Assembly (NCBI GenBank): GCA_015179025.1
Contig: WHUX01000036.1
Coordinates: forward strand, 62,001-126,000
Direction: 5' to 3'
Origin: Terfezia claveryi
Taxonomy: Eukaryota; Ascomycota; Pezizomycetes; Pezizales; Pezizaceae
DNA: 64,000 nt
Shown here in pieces: positions 12,630 through 23,987 of this stretch. Below the pieces are notes generated by a model. It was not told the origin of the DNA. It saw only the letters and a list, made by a program, of their open reading frames with translations, and did no database searches. Position numbers and translations under genes: made by a program. The stretch's first letter is position 1. The number at the start of each line of letters is the position of its first letter.

Positions 12630-14057
12630 TGGAATGATTCGGATCATTGTACTGTGGGTGCAGAGTTAGGGTGGAGAGGTCACCGGGTTTGGGAGAAGGA
12701 GTTGGAGAGTCTCCAGTACCAAGCACTCCGGAAGTGTACTGGAGCTACGAGAGGGGCGAGAAAGCCAGATCGCAGGGGTAGATCCCCGCGCGTGGCTATT
12801 GAAGCTGCGCAGGCGAGGTTGGCGATTAAAACGATGAAGAACCCCCCTACATACCATGGGGGAGACCATACTCGGGGATAATCGAGTCCGAGATGGTCAC
12901 CGATTCGATTGGGGAAATAATTTGGAGGAGACTATTTGAGGTGGAAAAAGTAGAAGAAGGCACGAAGGGTGACCTTAGTCTTGGGGGTCGTTACTGAAGT
13001 GCCGGTAGTTGATCTTCATTTGAATGAAAAGACGCCGAAGGAGGAGTGGGGTTTAAGAATCAATGAGCCAGCAGATGGTTGCCAGATCTTTTACACCGAT
13101 GGGAGAAAGTTAGAGGAAGGGGAAGTAGGAGGGAGATGGTTTGCCGTGGATATGGAACGCAGGACAAGGGGGTGTCGGGGTTTAGGGGTCGCGACGGTCT
13201 GGGATGGGGAGATTGCGGGGTTAGAGGAGCACTGGGAGGCAGCCCGGCGGGAAGAGAGGGTTCTAATCACGACGGACTCGCAAGCTGCGATATTGGTAAT
13301 AGTTGCGGTATGCAAGTCTTAGTCTGGTTCCGCAAGGACGAAGATCTGAAGTGGGTGATTGAGGAGATTGGGGGATTGGGGACAGGCAGGGGGGGATTGG
13401 GGACAGGCAGGGGGGGATTGGGGAAGAGGCAGTCAGGTTTGGCTGGGTGAAGGCTCATGTCGGGATTCATGTCAATGAGGAAGCCGATAAACTCAAGCAA
13501 GGAGCAGCGGAGCAGGTCAGGGGGGTGATTACGGAGGGTGGAGTCGGGCAAGTCTGGAATAAGAAGAGGCAGGCAAGCCGGAGGGTAGTGGGAACGGGAA
13601 TGGGAAGGGTTCTAAAGTGGAACAGGAAGGCTCGTGTCAATTATTCACAGTGCAGGACTGGAAAAGGAAAACTGCAAGTGTGAGACATGTCCTGGACCCG
13701 ACGGTTGACCCGGACTGTAAGTTTTGTGAGGAGGAAACGGAAACAGGGAAGCATGTGGCTCTGTCCTGTATTGCGGGGGGAATGGCTCGGAAGAAGGTGG
13801 AGTTCGTGGGAGCAAGGCAGATAATAGGAAGCGGTGGCTGCGGAAAGAGATAAGGAGGTCACATCTGGATGAGACTTTCTTCACTAACCCCAACCCCACT
13901 TAAGGGGACGGGAGCTGGCGGCGGAGGTACTGCTCGGGAGTTTGGACCCGCTTCTTGTACCGAAAACATAGGCCGAACCTTTTAATGGGAGGCTTCGGGA
14001 CCCCGACATGACCTTAGGTCGATCGCGGGAATGACTATAGAAGAAAAAGAAAAAAAG
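12630..14057 (+). mobile_element. Decayed LINE (non-LTR retrotransposon) with RNase H
   Basis: Fragments read in several frames. First comes the end of a reverse transcriptase domain: AELGWRGHRVWEKELESLQ, then YQALRKCTGA (about 12660-12750). The RNase H domain follows: FYTDGRKLEEG (13090), ATVWDGEIAGLE (13190) and LITTDSQAAI (13265), then WVKAHVGIHVNEEAD (about 13440). A cysteine-rich tail (CRTGKGKLQV, then CKFCEEETETGKHVALSC) runs to about 13800. The 3' non-coding end, shared with 7866-7991, leads to an AGAAAAAGAAAAAAA tail at about 14040-14057. Family knowledge places this layout in the I/Tad-like LINEs of fungi. Frame shifts and stops make it non-functional, and the 5' part is missing. Confidence 0.8.
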
Positions 14058-14089
14058 TGCGACCGAGCCAATATTTAAAAAAACCTCGA

Positions 14090-14565
14090 AAAAAGGCCAC
14101 GGATTGGATTAATGAACGCAAATTCAAAGACAACGAAGATCTACAAATAAAAAGGCATCTACAACAATATCAAGAAAACTAGGACCAATGAAGAGGTGTC
14201 TAATTATTGTACTCGAGATATGGATGAAATCTTGATTCGGTCAGAGCAACAAGCGCCTGGTCCTGCAATTAAGGTAGAAGCACAGCGTAAGCTTGAAAAA
14301 TTAGAAGATGATAGGAAAAAAATCGGAGATGAAGCAAGGAGAGGTCAAGCTAAGTTGGACTCAGTCGGAAAAGAAAAGGCAAACGAAAAGCGGCAAAAGA
14401 GGAATAATGAGTTACAGGCACTACAAGAGTTATCGGAATAGTTGAAAGAGCAGGAAGTTGAGGAGAAAGTCTTGTTAGAGACTCTGCGAGAGGTAGAGTC
14501 TGAATTCAGAGTGACTTTATTACAACAAAGTCAGCGTACGGAAGGGAAGTATCTATGAATTTATT
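14090..14565 (+). pseudogene. Degenerate coiled-coil coding fragment, unknown origin
   Basis: Several frames interrupted by stops read as highly charged helix: WINERKFKDNEDLQIKRHLQ (about 14105), EAQRKLEKLEDDRKKIG (14278) and, after a stop, LKEQEVEEKVLLETLRE. Such Lys/Glu-rich helices occur near the end of some fungal transposon-linked proteins. It sits between a LINE and a Harbinger relic, so it is probably part of another dead element. I do not recognise the family. Confidence 0.4.
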
Positions 14566-14639
14566 AGTTGAGGAACTTCAACGAGATAGAGAAAATCGAT
14601 CAAACATCGGGAATTCTTACTAGCATTACTTGCTGCTGC

Positions 14640-15350
14640 ACTACATCAAGGTTCGAGGTCCCGCAGTTCGAGATCATCTTGAATTTGGAAGTAGTCCTCT
14701 GATACTGGTGGATATACTTGATGCGGCCCATCAAAGTATTTGCCGATTTGATTTCCATTTAAACAGGTATGTGCGTTATATAATATAGTAGCAGTAATGA
14801 ATTGTGGCCCAAGTTTTTGTTGGAGTGATCGCTGATTTGGACTGAAACTTTAGAAAGGAAAAAGCTGCTGTCCTATATCTTTAAATACCCATTCCACTAC
14901 AATTCTCATTGATGACCTTTTTTTATTGAGCTTTTATTGCTCTTGTGTTAAGAAGCATCCTCATACGGCGGTAAAAGGTGTTGAGAATTGCCATAGGCAG
15001 GGTCGCTATACATTTGCAAAGGTATATTGTTGGTGGTATATGAATATTGTTCTACGGATAGATATCTTTGAATTCCACTTTCTTGCAGAGATGTGCATCA
15101 TTTTGGCGTCCCTCTACTAGTCCAAATAGATGAGCTATAAGCATCTGGTGCTATAACTGTATGGTATTAGAAACAATGCTTTTGTTTCCAACTATTATAA
15201 CAATGTTCTCTAATAATGTAAAGGTCGTGTAATTTTTTGAATAGTTCTATCAATAAAACCCCAGCATGTTGAAAGATGGTTTTTGCTATGAATAGCTTTG
15301 GCATAAGCAGGTAGACGATCTGGTGTAAAAAAGCAAAAATTAAAGTCAAG
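14640..15350 (-). mobile_element. Decayed PIF/Harbinger (HARBI1-like) DDE transposase
   Basis: Read on the minus strand from 15350 downward. Pieces match the HARBI1-like DDE_4 pattern in order: CYNSWKQKHCF, a stop, YHTVIAPDAY, then FGLVEGRQNDAHLCKK, GDPAYG with QHLLPPYE, and a final helix ending SEDYF. The DDE residues are partly recognisable (the Asp of EGRQND and of GDPAYG). Stops and frame shifts are frequent, so it cannot encode transposase. Flanking DNA at 15350-15460 resembles 52130-52330, suggesting a second relic of the same family there. Confidence 0.7.
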
Positions 15351-15628
15351 TAAAAATGTCCACTTGTTTATCATGAAGTCTTAGCAATGTATAGGTAATC
15401 TTCGAAACTCGCTCTACTCGCTATCCAAACTTCAGAGCTAGGTTTGATAACTATTAGGATATGCAAGCCGTACAAGTAGCATACTCCCAGCACCACTGAA
15501 TTCTGTATGAAATCCACCATGCTGTATTCTATACGAGCGCATAGCTACTGTAGGTACTGTTCTGTTCTGCTAGGTACATCTTTCTAGAGGTACAAATGAA
15601 TTGTATCGGGGTCGGGCATAACACGTAG

Positions 15629-15690
15629 ATGCAGGAGATAATTAGCTAAGAATGGCGGATTTGATATCTTAGCTAATCATCCCCCTGCAT
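15629..15690. repeat. 62-bp hairpin repeat
   Basis: Arms 15629-15651 and 15667-15690 are near reverse complements (ATGCAGG...TTAGCTAAGA outward), with a few mismatches and a 15-bp loop. Probably a miniature inverted-repeat element. Confidence 0.45.
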
Positions 15691-15992
15691 TGCCATAGGT
15701 ATGACGTTGAGCTCCGAACCTGCGTTCCCGTATATCGAGATCGCCCAACTGCAAGATAGGTCTTGGAAACCCCATTGAAAGGGCAATTTTACCAGCATCA
15801 ATGGCAAAACATGGGCCTCGGGTCCGGCGACTGCGAAGCCAGTAACTCATGAATTCAGATCTAGACGTGACAGTACGTACTCAGACAACGTTAACGTCAC
15901 AACAATAGCGCCGCTTTATACATGCGGTAAATGTGCAATTCCTCAACCATGATGCCTCAGCTCTCAACCAGACTGGTGTACAGGTATGTAAT

Positions 15993-16024
15993 ACTTAGAA
16001 CTAATCTGGTTGGCACACTTAGAA
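15993..16024. repeat. Micro-insertion with perfect 8-bp TSD
   Basis: CTAATCTGGTTGGCAC (16001-16016) lies between exact copies of ACTTAGAA (15993-16000 and 16017-16024). Reverse orientation of the GTGCCAACCAGACTA family. Confidence 0.8.
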
Positions 16025-17422
16025 ACCAGGGAAATCGTATTCCAAACCAGGAAAACAAGTCCCACAATCATGTTGACCACAGCTAATTGATCGACGTATT
16101 CGTCTGCAGAACCGTTAGCCGTTGGAGGTTATTTATTGTCACCAATGGTCACAACACACAAAGCTTCGCTTCCAACAACTAAGGGTACCTGCTTCGAGGA
16201 CTCGAGTCGAATTCAGAATAAAGATCCCGATGTTGAAAATAGTAATAGGGTGTTTTACATCCGCTGTGAGACATTGCGGGCACAGTTCCCGGACTTGGCC
16301 TTCAACTTTTCTCTGGGCATACGAAATATTTTTAAGTTTTATCATATCACAATTATTACTGCACTCGGGGGTTAAGAATACGCTAAAATCAGTACCTAAG
16401 TAGGGTGCATATTTGTATGAGTGCTGGCGGTTTCGAAACGGCAAATATCTTGAATCAAGGACTCAATCTAGATTTGCAAGATATTTCTACCTGGCGCATT
16501 TCAACCCAGCTCTGAGTGTCCAAAAATCCGCAATTTGTCTCGAAGGGCAATAATCTCAATTCTCTCACCTCAAGCAGTCTCTTTCTTGTAGACCACTTTA
16601 GAAAAGTTTCATATTCGTAGCTAAATTCTATGTAAAGAGAGCGTGAACAGAAATATTCGTGGTAGTCAGGTTGGCACAACAGCCCGCCATTACAGGTTGT
16701 TTAGCACAGCAAGGTTGTATGGAGCTTATTTAGACTCGTACGCCGGGCCGGCTGGTTCCACAACCTCGCAAGGCTCAACGGTTGTGGAGGTATAAGCTTA
16801 AAGTTCATCTCACCTTGACCCTAGACTAGGCTTAATCCTACTTAGCCACCTCGATGGTTGATGTATAATCTTGCTATCCGACCCACCTAACAATACCGGT
16901 AACTCAGTACCAACAAATGGTGAGGTAATTATATGCGTGACGTGTTGATCGTACCACAACCATTTGCATCCTGTTGAACCCTGGAGAAGTTACAATTTAA
17001 GATTATGTACATGCACGTGCATGTTATTATGATGGGAATTAATATTAGAGCTGAGCTTACATGTTATACAAGGCCCGTTTATTGCAACGCCTCGCTGACC
17101 CGCCTGGGCTTGCGTAATAAGTACGACCGAACCAGACTTATATAACCAATGATGGGTGGCGGAGCGAGTTGCAATAAGGTGGCGATGCTACCAAATCCAA
17201 GTGCAATTATGATATTGCGAGGCCCGGAATAAAATTGTTCATTCAGGTAGAAGGTTATATGCAGTGTGGTAAGAAAATAAGATTTTTACTAATGCGTGAG
17301 CGAAAGTTATGACGCCCACGCAGTACTGATGCGTGATAGCCACATGACATTATTTCCATATATTGGCTAACCTATTTAAGCAAAAGAATTGCTCTCTTCC
17401 CTGACCTGCAGCCTGTCATCGC

Positions 17423-17962
17423 CTACTTAGCAGCCGCTTTAACAAACTTGAAACCCTCCTTTTTTCCTTCAGTCCACCATTCATACTGTCCCCCAGTGTA
17501 CACTTTGCTGGGGTACTGTTGTGTCTCAAAGGTGCAGCTTGTTAAAATCTCGTTTCCGCCCTTACGAATCAGGTCGCGGTCCAAGCAGTGAGCCATTCCA
17601 CGGTCACTATATGTATGAATTGTGCAGGTTCTAACCGTAACGTATTCAGTCTCAGGCAGGAAAACTTCGGTGCAGACTTCAGGTTTGCCTGGTGGGACCT
17701 GGGCCAAGGCATCCTCACAATCTTTTTTGAGAGGGAACCCAAAGGCGGAAACGTCGGCACAGGTAAGAGTCCCATATGTCCGAGGGTAAAGTGTAGGAAC
17801 TGCAGCTCCAAAAACACCTGCAATGTTGAAATTAGTTAGCAATCGTAGCCACCAGATTTATTTAGTGCAGATCAACGGTTAAGAATCCCTGCATGATAAC
17901 TCACATTGAGACAAGAGAAGGAGTCCACCCATGAGGGCTATAATATTCTTAAGGCTGTACAT
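17423..17962 (-). CDS. Small secreted six-cysteine protein, paralogue A
   Basis: Two exons (17962-17905 and 17817-17423; intron 17904-17818, phase 1) encode about 150 aa. The start is the ATG opening MYSLKNIIALMGGLLLLSQ, a clean signal peptide; an upstream in-frame ATG would bury it. The mature protein has six cysteines in the order LTC, KDC, EVC, RTC, AHC and TSC, plus a GGQYEW box, suggesting three disulfides and an extracellular role. Paralogues B, C and D share intron position, cysteines and flanks. I do not recognise the family. The spacing DC - TC - GG...C - GxYxW loosely recalls Ecp2/Hce2-type effectors, but that is inference. A TATA box lies upstream at 18099-18105. Confidence 0.8.
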
Positions 17963-18098
17963 CTTGATAATTCGGTATCTGAAGGTTATCGTGAGGTAGC
18001 GAGAGGTGTATTGGGGACTCGAAATGAGAGGATACCTGGTGTTGGGAAGACCTGAGGAGCTCTGGTGCTGAATGGAACATTTTGGCACGGAGGTCTGG

Positions 18099-18105
18099 CT
18101 TTATA
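18099..18105 (-). promoter_or_regulatory. TATA box of paralogue A
   Basis: TATAAAG followed by CCAG on the minus strand, about 137 bp upstream of the start codon. Paralogues B and D have the same TATA-plus-GCCAG arrangement. Confidence 0.6.
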
Positions 18106-18854
18106 GTATTTCTGAAGGTAGTGGCACACCTTTATTGGCAGTTGGGACTGGGAAACGGTCCCTTAAAGCTCCAGGGTGCAGCTTAGCTGTACCTGTACCA
18201 ACCAATACGAGTTCTAAAGGTGAATCAACCCAAATATGGATTCCGTGTAGTGATGTTCAGGGGTTCGGGTTGATCGGCAAACCCATTACCTAATTATGCA
18301 CATTCAGAACATCCACAAATCTGTTGCATATTGCTGAATGAATCTAGTTATCTACTTAGACCTAAGTAGGTAATACAATATATTAGCTATTCCTGCATCA
18401 TTTGTGCAACAGATTGGTGAATGGTTCGGTCTATGGATAATTTGAACGACTGGCATGCTCAGCATGCTCCGCGAGCCAATAGCCTTATTCAACCGTGACG
18501 TCTACTGGCTACTGGTGCCGTGTAAACTCCCAGATTTATCGAATCTATATATATCTATATATGGTAGAAACTACATAAATTAAATTTACAATTGCAACAA
18601 TGTATACACTTGTTCTCACTAGTGCAGTATTACTACCAGCTCCGAGGCTGTAGGAATAATATTGTTCACTCAGACATACGTACATGCAGTGTAGCAAGAA
18701 GATAAATATCTACTTATACATAATAGCAACTTGACATTATTTCCATATACTGACTAACCCATTTAAGCAAGGAAATCCACTCTATATAAGAAACTATCCA
18801 ATATAACTCCTCCGATCTATTAGCCTGTTCACTCGCCTATAGGTTCGCATCACG

Positions 18855-19411
18855 TTAATCTTCAAGAGGAGCTCTGATGAACCTAACACCCTCGCCATTT
18901 TCTCCATCAGTCGACCATTCATACTGTCCCCCAGTGTGCTCTTGATCTCCAATTATGGTGGTGCAGTTTGCCAAAATTTCCTTTCCTCCCTTAATAATCA
19001 GGTTGCCGTCCAAGCAGTGAGCCATTCCACGGGTTGTGCTATATGTAAGGATCTTGCAAGTTCTAACGGTAACATAGTCATATTCTGTCTGGAATATTTT
19101 GGTGCAGGTTTGCGGATTGACCGGAGCAACTTTGGCCAAGGCAGCTGCGCAATCGTCTTTGAGAGGGAGCCCAATGGTGGAAAAGTTGGTACAGGTGAGA
19201 TTTCCTGTTTCATTTGCTTGGCGAATATATACTGCAGCTTGCACAACACCTGTAATGATGAAAATTCGTTAGCAGTTGTAGCCTCTATATGCATTTATTA
19301 CAGAAAGGAAAAGAAGATCAATGTTTTATTGAGCACTGTATGATACGAGAACTTACTTTGAGACAAGAGTAGCGCACCCATGAGGGCAACCACATTCTTA
19401 AGGCCATGCAT
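18855..19411 (-). CDS. Small secreted six-cysteine protein, paralogue B
   Basis: Exons 19411-19357 and 19249-18855 (intron 19356-19250, phase 1) encode about 149 aa. The signal peptide is MHGLKNVVALMGALLLSQS. The mature part keeps the six cysteines (LTC, DDC, QTC, RTC, AHC, ANC), a NETGNLTC glycosylation-type site and the TGGQYEW box. It is closest to paralogue D. The frame is intact with no sign of decay. Presumed secreted; function unknown. Confidence 0.8.
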
Positions 19412-19547
19412 CTTGATATTTCGATATTTGAAAACTTTGCCAAGTGGTGAGAGGTGTGCTGAGAACTCGGGATGAGAGGCTTGAGGAGCTGTGATGCTGT
19501 AGTGCTGTGATGGTGAGTGGGACATTTCGACAGACAGGAAGACCTGG

Positions 19548-19554
19548 CTTTATA
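19548..19554 (-). promoter_or_regulatory. TATA box of paralogue B
   Basis: TATAAAGCCAG on the minus strand, about 140 bp upstream of the B start codon, at the position matched in paralogues A and D. Confidence 0.6.
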
Positions 19555-20115
19555 CATATTTTTGAAAGTAGTGCCCTGGGCAGGACGCACCCGCACTGGC
19601 ATCTGGGGCCCATGAGGTTCCAGGTCGGCTCTCGGCTGTGCTCTGAGGGTGCAACGATTGATATGCTTTCTACTGTATTCTGTGATTACCTTTCGGCTAA
19701 TTTGCCTGCCTACGATGCTAAACTTATATCATATATGAGCATGTTCCACGAGTCTTACTAAAGCTCAGCTGTGTCAGCTCCCAATTTGCCGAGGCATTTG
19801 TAACTGGCGTTGGTGGAAATTCAGCCCCAATCGAGACGAGCCCCAATAGGTATTTAGAGTTACTAATATAGTTGTCGTGAATGAGCCAGTAATTCGGGTT
19901 TTCCATCTGCGCACCGAGACATCCAGCACCGTTTCTCAACGCAAGATCTCTACATACGTTTCGTCATTACTTTCGGCCTGTTCGCGATGCTGGGCATTAA
20001 TTACTTGGCCAATAGCCTTCGATCAACATCTGCTGGTGGATCGAGCGCTTCCATTGACTAAATGTATTCTAATTATGGCAGAAATTCCAAAGGTAATTGA
20101 AAATAGCAACCATGT

Positions 20116-21271
20116 ATACCATACTGCACGGGCTACCGGATCATCACGGGCAACCGGATCAAATAGCGATTTGGTGGTTTGTGTGCAATCTCCAACCAAA
20201 TATGCTCAAACTTTGGGATTATTTTGTATATATATAGTAGTTTCTTGAACAAATCACCCAAGGGCGCATGCATATTACTGCTCAAAATATATGGGAAAAA
20301 TACATGATTGCATAGAATAGGGTTGGCCGTAGGATCTGTGAATATGAATGGCAGGAATTATTGCTTCCACTTTACAGTTGAGGCCTACATAAGCTAGGGA
20401 TGTCCAATCTCTACGAAACCTTTCTCATCCCCCGGATCAGTTGAGGAAGGGACGCCGGTGAGCAATTTCTTGGAGTATCTTAACCAAATCAGTCCGAAGT
20501 CAAGCGCCCGATAGGTCCAAACGATATATATAGGTAGGAAGGCCATTGAGATACTCCAGTCATGGTATCTGACCAGATCTGAGTCAGGCCGTTCGGTGGG
20601 GGCCACTCTGGATTGGGGTAAGAGTTGAGCTAGGTGTATCAAAAGAAGGTGCTGTCAAGTGTTCGATAGCTCAAAAGAATCATCACAAGGAGGGCAATCC
20701 CTTGAACTTATAACAAGCCTTATTTAGCCTAAATTGAGGTGGCTTGGCATAGTAGCCATATTAGGCAGAAATAACAAATCTTGGGATATATCAACCGAGA
20801 AAAGGTTAACTGATGGCTTCAGTTACCCGAAACATTCTGCTTTCTGTGTAGATTCTTGTGAGCTATTAGGTCCTTGACTTCGGCCTGGTTTGGTGGAGAT
20901 TCTCCAAGAAATCGCCTACCGGCGTCCCTCCTCAACTGACCCGAGGGATGAGAAAAGTTTCGTAGAGATTGGTCATCCCTAGGGCCTCAAATATAAAGTA
21001 GAAGTAATAATTCTGCCATTCAAATACCCCGTATCCCCTTTCTATTCACAGATCCTACGGCCAACCCTATTCTATGCAATCATGTATTTTTCCCATATAT
21101 TTTAAGTAATAATATGCATGCGCCCTTGGGTGAATTGTCCAAGAAACTACTATATATATACAAAATGATCCCAAAGTTTGAGCCTATTTGGTTGGAAATT
21201 GCACACAAATCACCAAATCGCCATTTGATCCGGTTGCCTGTGATGATCCGGTAGCCCGTGCAGTATGGTAT
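20116..21271. repeat. 1.15-kb fold-back element
   Basis: Left arm about 20116-20507 and right arm about 20869-21271 are near reverse complements with scattered mismatches, around a spacer of about 360 bp. The outer ends read ATACCATACTGCACGGGC. No target duplication or transposase is evident; the only internal frames are short and unrecognised. It lies between paralogues B and C, so it may have taken part in their rearrangement. It is either a fold-back transposon relic or an inverted duplication. Confidence 0.65.
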
Positions 21272-21517
21272 CCGTACACTTGTTCTTACATGAGATACAC
21301 GTGGTGAGCCAAGAGCGATGCTGCCAATACCCAGTGCAACGCTGTGAGGACTACCAGCCCTGGGGCTGTTGGAATAGATTGTTCTACCCGGTACAATAAA
21401 GTCTGCTTATACAGATGTGGTAGAAACATGACATCATTCACATATATTGACTAACCCATGTAACTGCTCTTGATAACTAACCAATGTAATCCCCCCGACC
21501 TGCAGCCTGTCACTGGC

Positions 21518-22087
21518 CTACTTAGTAGGCGCTTCAACGAGCTTAACACCCTCACTATGTGTTCCATTGATATCAGCAGATTTCATCCATTCATACCGTC
21601 CACCAGTGTACTCTTTGTAGGAGCCTTGTGGATTAACGGAGCAATATTTCAAAATAGCCTCCACTCCATTACGAATCTCGTCGCGATTCAAACAGTGAGC
21701 CATTCCACGAGTGCTAAATGTATGAATCGTGCAGGTTCCAACCGTTACAAAGTCATATTCGGTCTGGAATTGCAAGGTGCAGACTTTAGGTTCGCCTGGT
21801 TCAACTTGGTCCAAGGCAGCCTCACAGTCTTCTCTGAGAGGGAACCCATCGGCGGTAACATCGGCACAGGTGAGTGGTCCATGTTTTGGAACTGCTGCTC
21901 CATGTTTTGGAACTGCTGCTCCAGCAACACCTGCGATGTTAAGATTCGTTAGCAATTGTAGCCGCCAAATCATTTAGTGCGGGAGAGAAGCATATCAGCG
22001 GTGTTGTTGAGGCCTGCATAAGAACTCACATTGAGACAAGAGAAGGAGTCCACCAATGAAGGCTATAATATCCTTAAGGCTGTACAT
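21518..22087 (-). CDS. Small secreted six-cysteine protein, paralogue C
   Basis: Exons 22087-22030 and 21930-21518 (intron 22029-21931, phase 1) encode about 156 aa. The signal peptide is MYSLKDIIAFIGGLLLLSQ. It keeps the six cysteines (LTC, EDC, KVC, GTC, AHC, KYC) and a GGRYEW box. A 21-bp tandem duplication just after the signal peptide repeats the heptapeptide AAVPKHG, a feature absent from the other copies. It is closest to paralogue A. A TATA-like box (ATATAG) lies at about 22224-22231. Confidence 0.8.
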
Positions 22088-23987
22088 CTTGATAATTTGG
22101 TATTTGAAAATTATTGATAAGTAGCAAAAGGTGCACTAGGGACTTGAAATGAGAGGATATCTGGTGTTGGGAGGGCCGGAAGAGCTGTGGTGGTGAATGG
22201 GACATTTTGGCAGGAAGGTCTGGGCTATATAGATATTTCTCAAAATAGTGTGCCATCGTACATCGTACTGGCAGCAGGGAGTGGGTAACGGTTCCAGGCT
22301 CTAGATCTCGGTGCTGTATGTGTACCACCCAATCCAAGTTTTACATGTGCATCAGTCCTGATATTGATATACTTTCCGTTTATACAGTGCTTACTTTTTC
22401 GAATAATTGGCCTGCTTCGAAACTTGGTGAATCTTACTTGCCCAATAGCACCAGCCTCAGCTCAACGTTTACTGGCAGATCGGAGGTATGGACCTGAGCC
22501 CTGAGACAGATATGAATCCCTACTGCAACGTACGTCTAGTCGTGAATGGAATGGGTCTGGTTGCCGCGGGAGCAGGGCGACTGGCTGCCATGTAGCACAG
22601 GACACAACTATCGAATAAAAGAAAAGCTAGCGCTGCTTTTGGATGCAGAAAGCGGCTCGTCATGACGAATTATTATTCCTGGCCATTGAGAATATATTTT
22701 GAATCATCGAAGATTACTTTGGTAGAGCGATTGATTGCATGCCATATGCATATTACCAGCAAATTATTTCTACTATCAAACTATGCTATTCGACCTCAGT
22801 AAACCGGTTATCATGTGTCCCAAAACGTTGGATGAGATCTGGTCATATGTTGGGTCGGAGGGGCTGCAAGCTAATGGTACAGTATGTGTTCAGAAATACA
22901 GTATTTGTTCAGAAATATGGGTGCAGAATTCGAAACAGCAAAAAAATCGGGCACATCTCGATAGCAAGGTCATTAAACGGCGCAGTATAAAGGTCTTGCG
23001 TCTAGTGGACGGTCGAGCAGTTACTATTACGTTCTCCACACACGTAGTCTCTTAACGGAACGGGGGTGGCTATTCAAAGACCTACAAATAATTGATAATA
23101 AGAAGGAGCAAAGCTGGGACTTGGAGCATAAAAGCAGTGATATGGTGATATGTGCCCCCCCTCCCTCATTGGCCCTTCCTCCAACGTCGCAAATCGAGCT
23201 CATATGAATGCCCTATATATAGGCAAATGGCAACCATGGTATGTCATGACAGGTGATTCTGCAACCACAACTTGAAGTTGTTCTGAATTGTGAAAGGTTG
23301 CTTATGGGGTTATCATTAGCTAGTACAGCAGTCGTCTTAGTAAGACCAATTAAGTCTCATGTAGTGAGGATCAATTGAACAGTTGTACAAGACCCTTAAG
23401 TGTAAGATTACGAGGTTATGCAGCGGAGGAATCGTGAGAAGAATTGAGTGTATATTCAAGATAGATAGCAGAGTTATCTTAGGTATCGCTATAGACTTAT
23501 TGCTACGGTCCTAGTACTCTAAAGAGATGTTTTCCTGCGTACTTTCCGGCTCTTTTATCCTTCGCAGTCCTTTCCCGATTAGGGATCCCGGCATTACTCC
23601 CTGCATTCCCAATTGCCTTCTTTTGGTTGCTTACTCCTGTGACCCTTCATAGGTACTAGCGAAGGTTATTCACAACATTAAGTACTACGGTAGTTTACTA
23701 CTAGTACTACTACGGGAGTACTTCAGGCTAGTTGCTCCACCGAGAAATGTCTTCAACATCTTCGTTTGTAAGTATTTTAACTCGTTATAAGTCTTATATA
23801 TGAATCATAATTATCCATCAGACCCATGATGTCCGTATTCATACACGAACTGACTACAAGCTTTGCTAACTTGATAATCAATTACTTGCAGCACTTAAAC
23901 ATAGTGAAACCATCAATGTCGATTCCAGCGTCAGACATTCAACTGCCAATTCCAACACAAAGGCAGGTAGTAAGTAGCATCGGGGCT
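22088..23987. other. Intergenic DNA
   Basis: The first few hundred bases are the promoter region shared with the other six-cysteine genes. The rest shows no gene I can support; frames at 22735-23055 and 23826-24263 lack family signal, and the latter is antisense to the relic at 24 kb. Confidence 0.5.
22224..22231 (-). promoter_or_regulatory. TATA-like box of paralogue C
   Basis: A CTATATAG core sits at the position where A, B and D carry TATAAAG, so the core promoter has diverged slightly. Confidence 0.45.

Larger units (their letters stand above)
15351..17422. other. Intergenic DNA with small repeats
   Basis: No supported gene; frames at 16122-16444 and 16455-16679 overlap each other on both strands without family signal. 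Items present are a hairpin (15629-15690), micro-insertions (15993-16024; 16662-16677, the latter without clear flanking repeats) and a roughly 100-bp element with TTATTGCAAC...TCGCT inverted ends (17079-17177). The last 200 bp (about 17220-17420) match the 3' flanks of the other six-cysteine genes. Confidence 0.5.
18600..19785 (-). repeat. Duplicated gene unit (copy with paralogue B)
   Basis: The B gene together with about 350 bp upstream and 250 bp downstream is clearly homologous, in inverted orientation, to about 31645-32880 around paralogue D. Shared blocks include the 3' segment with GACATTATTTCCATATACTG and the distal promoter segment with AAAGCATATCAA. This is a segmental duplication of the whole transcription unit. 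Confidence 0.75.

Noticed and set aside
17110..17140. Further partial AACCAGACT matches (also near 15967, 26795 and 57711)
   Set aside because: They contain only the core and have no flanking direct repeats, so they were not counted as micro-insertions.
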